DNA from: Catenuloplanes atrovinosus | Lineage (GTDB): Bacteria; Actinomycetota; Actinomycetes; Mycobacteriales; Micromonosporaceae | Assembly: GCF_031458235.1 (NCBI RefSeq) | Contig: NZ_JAVDYB010000001.1 | Location: forward strand, 7,527,001 to 7,591,000 | Direction of reading: 5' to 3' | DNA: 64,000 bases | Shown: piece after piece, positions 60,074 to 64,000 of the stretch | Position numbering within the stretch: position 1 is the stretch's first letter | Layout of the letters: each line of letters starts with the position of its first letter | The notes under the pieces: model-generated | The model's database searches: none | Told to the model about the DNA's origin: nothing | The model's input: only the letters and a program-made list of their open reading frames with translations | Made by a program: the position numbers and the translations under genes

Positions 60074-60583
60074 TCAGGAGCGGAAGTCGAGGTCCAGGAA
60101 TCGGGGTCCGTCGCGCCAGGACCGAGGGCGACGCCCGAGATCCAGCGCCAGCTCCACCGAGGAGAGCACCGTGAACCCGGCCGCGTGCAGGCAGGTGATC
60201 GCCTCCACGTTGCGGGACTCCGGCGTGACGGTCAGCGCGGTCAGGTCGCGGCGGCGCGCCTCCTCCGCCAGGAAGCCGAGCATCGCCGTGGCGACGCCCT
60301 CGCCGCGGTGCCCGTCCGCGACCACGATCGGCTCCACCGCGCCCCGCCGGCCGTCGATGATCAGGCCGACCAGCCCGATCACGCCGTCCTCCGGGTGGTC
60401 GGCGACCCAGACGCCGGACAGGTCGAGGCGCGTGAGGTACTCCTCGAACGCGGCGGTCGGGTCGGCACCGCCGTAGCCGGGATCGTCGTAGAGTTCCCGG
60501 TGTCGCTGCGTCAGCTCGCCCCAGAGCCGCCGGCCCGCGCTGTGGTCGGCCGGACGGTATGGACGGACACTGACCGTACTCAT
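60074..60583 (-). CDS. GNAT-family N-acetyltransferase
   Basis: The protein has 169 residues. VRPYRPADHSAGRRLWGELT begins the GNAT fold, and the acetyl-CoA loop is DGHRGEGVATAM (Q/R-x2-G-x-G/A form). LTVTPESRNVEAITCLHAAGF is the usual last helix and strand. The ATG at 60581-60583 fits. It acetylates an amine or a protein; the acceptor is unknown. It is divergent from the fructosamine-kinase-like gene. Confidence 0.88.
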   Translation of the reverse strand: MSTVSVRPYRPADHSAGRRLWGELTQRHRELYDDPGYGGADPTAAFEEYLTRLDLSGVWVADHPEDGVIGLVGLIIDGRRGAVEPIVVADGHRGEGVATAMLGFLAEEARRRDLTALTVTPESRNVEAITCLHAAGFTVLSSVELALDLGRRPRSWRDGPRFLDLDFRS

Positions 60584-60639
60584 GCGGACATAATGACTGT
60601 TCGGTCCGTCGGTCGGCACCCGGTTGGGGGCAACAGCGC

Positions 60640-61542
60640 GTGGACATGTCATACCTTCGTGCGCACCCGCAGCATCTCCCGACATTTCTCACCCATCAGC
60701 GCATCCGGCAGACACCGGTGGGCGGCGGGAGCATCTCGGACGCGTTCCGGCTGACGCTGGACGACGGCACCTCGCTCTTCGCCAAGGGCCGGCCGGACCC
60801 GATGCCGGAGACGTTCTTCGAGGTGGAGGCCGCGGGGCTGCGCTGGCTCGGCGCGGCGGGCGGCGTACCCGTGCCGGAGGTCCTGGTGGCTCTTCCGGAC
60901 CTGCTGGCGCTGGAGTGGATCGAGCCGGGCGCCCCCACGGCGGACGCGGCCCGGCGTCTCGGTGCCGAGCTGGCCGTCACGCACCTGGCCGGCGCGCCCG
61001 CGTTCGGTGCGCTGCCCGGGCACGCGGACGGCTTCATCGGCGCGCTGCCACAGGACGACACGCCCTCGCCGGGGCCGTGGGGTCCGTGGTTCGCGGACCG
61101 TCGGCTGCGTCCCCACCTGCGGCGATCGGTGGACAACGGCGCGCTGGACGCGGCGGCGCACGCGGCCGTGGCGCGCGTGCTGGACCGGATCGAGGAGTAC
61201 GGCGGCGACGAGCCGCCGTCCCGCATCCACGGCGACCTGTGGCCGGGCAACGTGCTGTGGGGCGCGGACGGGCGCGCGTGGCTGATCGACCCGGCCGCGC
61301 ACGGCGGTCATCGGGAGACCGACCTGGCCGCGCTGCTGCTCTTCGGCGGCGTCCCGGAGCGGGAACACCTGATCAGCGGGTACGCGGAGCGCGCCGCCGC
61401 GCTCGGCCGGCCGCTGGACGCCGCGTGGCGGACCCGCGTCCCGCTGCACCAGTTGCACCTGCTGCTGGTGCACACCGCGCTGTTCGGCGCCGCCTACCGG
61501 GCCCCGGTCCGGGCGGCCGCCGACGCGATGCTTCGACTGTGA
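60640..61542 (+). CDS. Fructosamine kinase family protein
   Basis: The protein has 300 residues with an aminoglycoside-phosphotransferase-like kinase fold: GGGSISDAFRLTL (nucleotide loop), the catalytic HGDLWPGNVLW, and IDPAAHGGHRETDLA. HGDLWxGN is specific to fructosamine-3-kinase-like proteins, which phosphorylate sugar-amine adducts so they fall apart. A protein-deglycation or sugar-kinase role is likely. moaA follows by 25 bases. Confidence 0.9.
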   Translation: MDMSYLRAHPQHLPTFLTHQRIRQTPVGGGSISDAFRLTLDDGTSLFAKGRPDPMPETFFEVEAAGLRWLGAAGGVPVPEVLVALPDLLALEWIEPGAPTADAARRLGAELAVTHLAGAPAFGALPGHADGFIGALPQDDTPSPGPWGPWFADRRLRPHLRRSVDNGALDAAAHAAVARVLDRIEEYGGDEPPSRIHGDLWPGNVLWGADGRAWLIDPAAHGGHRETDLAALLLFGGVPEREHLISGYAERAAALGRPLDAAWRTRVPLHQLHLLLVHTALFGAAYRAPVRAAADAMLRL

Positions 61543-61567
61543 TAGGTGGGCGCGCTAAGTTCGAGGC

Positions 61568-62605
61568 GTGGACGATGCCGCACCCCGCCCGGCCGACCCC
61601 GGTCTCGTCGACCGGTTCGGACGGCATGCCGTGGATCTCCGGGTCTCGCTGACCGACCGGTGCAACCTCCGCTGCGTGTACTGCATGCCCGCGGAGGGCC
61701 TGCCCTGGCTGCCGAACTCGGACGTGCTCACCGACGACGAGGTGATCCGGCTGATCCGGATCGCGGTCGAGCGGCTGGGCGTCGAGGACGTGCGCTTCAC
61801 CGGCGGCGAGCCGTTGATCCGGCCCGGCCTCACCAAGATAGTGACCGAGGTCGCGGCGCTGGAGCGGCGGCCTCAGATCAGCCTCACGACGAACGGGATC
61901 GGCCTGGAGCGCACCGCGGTGGCGCTGCGCGACGCCGGGCTGGACCGGATCAACGTGTCGCTCGACACGCTGGACGACGAGCGGTTCGCCACGCTGACCC
62001 GGCGCCGGCGGCTGCCCGACGTGCTGGCCGGGCTGCGCGCGGCGGCGGAGGCCGGGCTGACGCCTGTGAAGATCAATACGGTGCTGATGCGCGGCATCAA
62101 CGACGACGAGGCACCCGCGCTGCTCGGGTTCGCCCTGGAGCACGGCTACGAGCTGCGGTTCATCGAGCAGATGCCGCTGGACGCGCAGCACGGCTGGGAC
62201 CGGAGCACGATGGTCACCGCCGAGGAGATCCTGCGCGATCTGCGCGCCGCGTTCACGCTGCTGCCCGACCCGGTCGCGCGCGGCGGCGCGCCCGCGGAGA
62301 CCTGGCTGGTCGACGGGCATCAGGCGCTCGGCGGCGGGCCCGCGCGGGTGGGCGTGATCGGCACCGTGACCCGCCCGTTCTGCGGCGACTGCGACCGGAC
62401 CCGGCTGACCGCGGACGGTCAGGTGCGCGCGTGCCTGTTCGCCACCGAGGAGTCGGACCTGCGCGCCGCGCTGCGCTCCGGCGCCTCCGACGAGGACCTG
62501 GCCGACCGGTGGCGGGTCGCGATGTGGGGCAAGCGGGCCGGGCACGGCATCGACGACCCGACGTTCCTGCAGCCGGCCCGCCCGATGTCGGCGATCGGGG
62601 GCTGA
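61568..62605 (+). CDS. moaA: GTP 3',8-cyclase (molybdenum cofactor step 1)
   Basis: The protein has 345 residues, a radical-SAM enzyme with C32-x3-C36-x2-C39 in DRCNLRCVYCM, a second cluster site in PFCGDCDRTRLTADGQ with a third Cys in VRACLF, and the essential C-terminal GG (AIGG). It makes 3',8-cyclo-GTP from GTP for molybdopterin. The GTG start at 61568 is 25 bases after the kinase gene. moaD follows by 5 bases; moaC and moaE are not in the window. Confidence 0.95.
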   Translation: MDDAAPRPADPGLVDRFGRHAVDLRVSLTDRCNLRCVYCMPAEGLPWLPNSDVLTDDEVIRLIRIAVERLGVEDVRFTGGEPLIRPGLTKIVTEVAALERRPQISLTTNGIGLERTAVALRDAGLDRINVSLDTLDDERFATLTRRRRLPDVLAGLRAAAEAGLTPVKINTVLMRGINDDEAPALLGFALEHGYELRFIEQMPLDAQHGWDRSTMVTAEEILRDLRAAFTLLPDPVARGGAPAETWLVDGHQALGGGPARVGVIGTVTRPFCGDCDRTRLTADGQVRACLFATEESDLRAALRSGASDEDLADRWRVAMWGKRAGHGIDDPTFLQPARPMSAIGG

Positions 62606-62610
62606 CCGGC

Positions 62611-62859
62611 ATGAAGATCACCATGAGGTACTTCGCGGCGGCCCGCGCCGCGGCGGGCACCTCCGAGGAGACGCTCGACTCGCCGGCCGCGACGCTGGAC
62701 GCGCTGCTGACCGAGCTGGCCGACCGCCACGGCGACCGGCTGGCATCGGTGTTCGCCCGGGCCAGCTACCTGGTCGACGGCGCCGCCTGGCGCGACCGCA
62801 CGGCCGCCCTGCCCGCGGACCCGACGGTGGACGTGCTGCCGCCGTTCGCCGGGGGTTGA
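62611..62859 (+). CDS. moaD: MoaD-family sulfur carrier
   Basis: The protein has 82 residues and a ubiquitin-like fold, ending in GG (PPFAGG), the glycine pair that carries the thiocarboxylate. The N-terminal MKITMRYFAAARAAAGT is typical of MoaD, the small subunit of molybdopterin synthase. The position 5 bases after moaA supports this over ThiS. Confidence 0.9.
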   Translation: MKITMRYFAAARAAAGTSEETLDSPAATLDALLTELADRHGDRLASVFARASYLVDGAAWRDRTAALPADPTVDVLPPFAGG

Positions 62860-62929
62860 GAAGCCGGATCACGTCACATTCCGGGCGTGGCGCCGCGCGG
62901 ACGGCCGGCGGCGCGTGGCAGGATGCAGC

Positions 62930-64000
62930 GTGCCCCCGTTGAGCGCGACACCCTTCGACGGCACCACGGCCACGCCCACGTTCGTGGCGGACCTGCACAT
63001 CCACTCCAAGTACTCGCGCGCCTGCAGTCGTGATCTCAACATGCCGAACCTGGCGTGGTGGGCCCGGCGCAAGGGCGTGGCGCTGCTCGGCACGGGTGAC
63101 TTCACGCACCCCGCATGGTTCGACCACCTTCGTGAGACGCTGAAGCCCGCGGAGCCCGGCCTCTATCGGCTCGCGCCGGACGTCGAGGCGGACATCGCCC
63201 GGCGCCTGCCGCCGCGACTGTCGAGCGCGGCCGAGGCGAGTCCGATGCGCTACATGCTCTCGGTGGAGATCTCGACGATCTACAAGCGGGGCGACCGTAC
63301 GCGCAAGGTCCACCACCTGATCTACATGCCGGACCTGGACGCGGCGGCCCGGTTCAACGCCGCGCTGGGCCGGATCGGCAACCTCGGCTCGGACGGGCGG
63401 CCGATCCTCGGGCTGGACTCGCGCGACCTGCTGGAGATCGTGCTGGAGGCGAGCCCGGACGGCTACCTGGTGCCGGCGCACATCTGGACGCCGTGGTTCT
63501 CCGCGCTGGGCTCGAAGTCCGGCTTCGACGCGATCGCGGACTGCTACGCCGATCTCGCGCCGCACATCTTCGCGGTGGAGACCGGGCTCTCCTCGGACCC
63601 GGCGATGAACGGGCGGGTGAGCAGCCTCGACGCGTACCAACTGGTCTCGAACTCGGACGCGCACTCGCCGCCGGCGCTGGCCCGCGAGGCGACCGTGCTC
63701 TCCTCCGCGCTGGACTACTACTCGGTCCGGGAGGCGCTGCGCACCGGCGACGGGCTCGCCGGGACGATCGAGTTCTTCCCGGAGGAGGGCAAGTACCACG
63801 CGGACGGGCACCGGAACTGCGGGATCAACTGGGAGCCGTCCCGGTCCCGCGAGGCTGGCGGCATATGCCCGGAATGTGGCAAGGGTCTGACGATCGGCGT
63901 GCTGAGCCGGGTCGAGGATCTGGCCGACCGCGCGCCGGACGTCGCGCGGCCGAACGCCAAGCGGGTCACGCACCTGGTGCCACTGGCCGAGATCCTGGGT
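62930..64000 (+). CDS. Endonuclease Q-like PHP-domain protein (3' truncated by window)
   Basis: An open frame of 357 codons from the GTG at 62930 runs past the window end. It begins with a PHP metal site (ADLHIHSKYSRACS, H23 and H25), continues with SVEISTIYKRG, HHLIYMPDL, HIWTPWFS and SNSDAHSP, all metal-ligand segments of PHP phosphoesterases, and has a zinc-finger-like CPECGKGLTIGVLSRVEDLADR near the right edge. This matches the EndoQ family, which nicks DNA 5' of deaminated bases. In archaea it replaces other base-repair paths; in actinomycetes it is untested. An AGGA lies before the GTG. Confidence 0.85.
   Translation, partial: MPPLSATPFDGTTATPTFVADLHIHSKYSRACSRDLNMPNLAWWARRKGVALLGTGDFTHPAWFDHLRETLKPAEPGLYRLAPDVEADIARRLPPRLSSAAEASPMRYMLSVEISTIYKRGDRTRKVHHLIYMPDLDAAARFNAALGRIGNLGSDGRPILGLDSRDLLEIVLEASPDGYLVPAHIWTPWFSALGSKSGFDAIADCYADLAPHIFAVETGLSSDPAMNGRVSSLDAYQLVSNSDAHSPPALAREATVLSSALDYYSVREALRTGDGLAGTIEFFPEEGKYHADGHRNCGINWEPSRSREAGGICPECGKGLTIGVLSRVEDLADRAPDVARPNAKRVTHLVPLAEILG

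Noticed and set aside
62869-63973. Reverse-strand frames at the right edge
   Set aside because: They are antisense to the EndoQ-like gene, which shows metal-ligand motifs in order; the reverse frames have shadow composition only.

Overview
This is a GC-rich actinobacterial chromosome segment. The GTG and TTG starts, high-GC codon use, and markers such as the proteasome activator Bpa, DUF5926, DUF4192, DUF6457 and three LytR-CpsA-Psr (LCP) wall ligases all fit a filamentous actinomycete. Micromonosporaceae (Actinoplanes or Catenuloplanes type) is my best guess, but that rests on gene style and not on a search. No plasmid or phage backbone is present. The only mobile-element trace is a decayed integrative element next to a tRNA-Ser gene.

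Layout. 0-13 kb: a LytS/LytTR two-component system with a small membrane protein and a sodium/solute symporter; a polyprenyl-phosphate sugar transferase; a Fpg/MutM glycosylase; a GT4 glycosyltransferase and an arylsulfotransferase-like lipoprotein; then a tightly overlapping reverse-strand operon (NUDIX, nucleotidyltransferase, glycerol-1-phosphate dehydrogenase-like enzyme, CDP-alcohol phosphatidyltransferase) that looks like a complete route to a CDP-activated polyol headgroup. 13-23 kb: a CBS-domain protein, an aminotransferase, CorA, a stress-type membrane protein, cyclophilin, rhomboid protease, PH-domain proteins, a GT2, SoxR and a quinone oxidoreductase, separated by two repeat-filled spacers. 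23.4-25.3 kb: tRNA-Ser(UGA) followed by frameshifted integrase and DUF3987 remnants and an AT-richer patch. 25-38 kb: a polytopic GT-C-like membrane protein, an ABC exporter, a DUF485/ActP acetate-type symporter pair, a UDP-glucuronate decarboxylase and three consecutive LCP genes, which together form a cell-envelope block. 37-50 kb: rhodanese, a sensor kinase, an RsbW-like ATPase, small actinobacterial proteins, pheA, AIM24, OsmC, and serS followed by two HAD phosphatases. 50-64 kb: bpa, an orphan substrate-binding lipoprotein, a DDAH/Lrp divergent pair, and molybdenum-cofactor genes in two groups (fdhD-mobA-DUF6457 and moaA-moaD), ending in a truncated EndoQ-like PHP nuclease.

The least expected feature is in the spacers. 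A roughly 100-bp repeat family occurs at three places 44 kb and 9 kb apart. Two of these spacers lie between convergent genes and the third abuts the 3' end of a gene. A third convergent spacer holds a near-perfect 61-bp palindrome flanked by unrelated tandem repeats, and a 121-bp hairpin-forming unit is repeated in tandem upstream of corA. All coordinates and translations were read by eye. Family names come from motif recognition, and no database search was possible.
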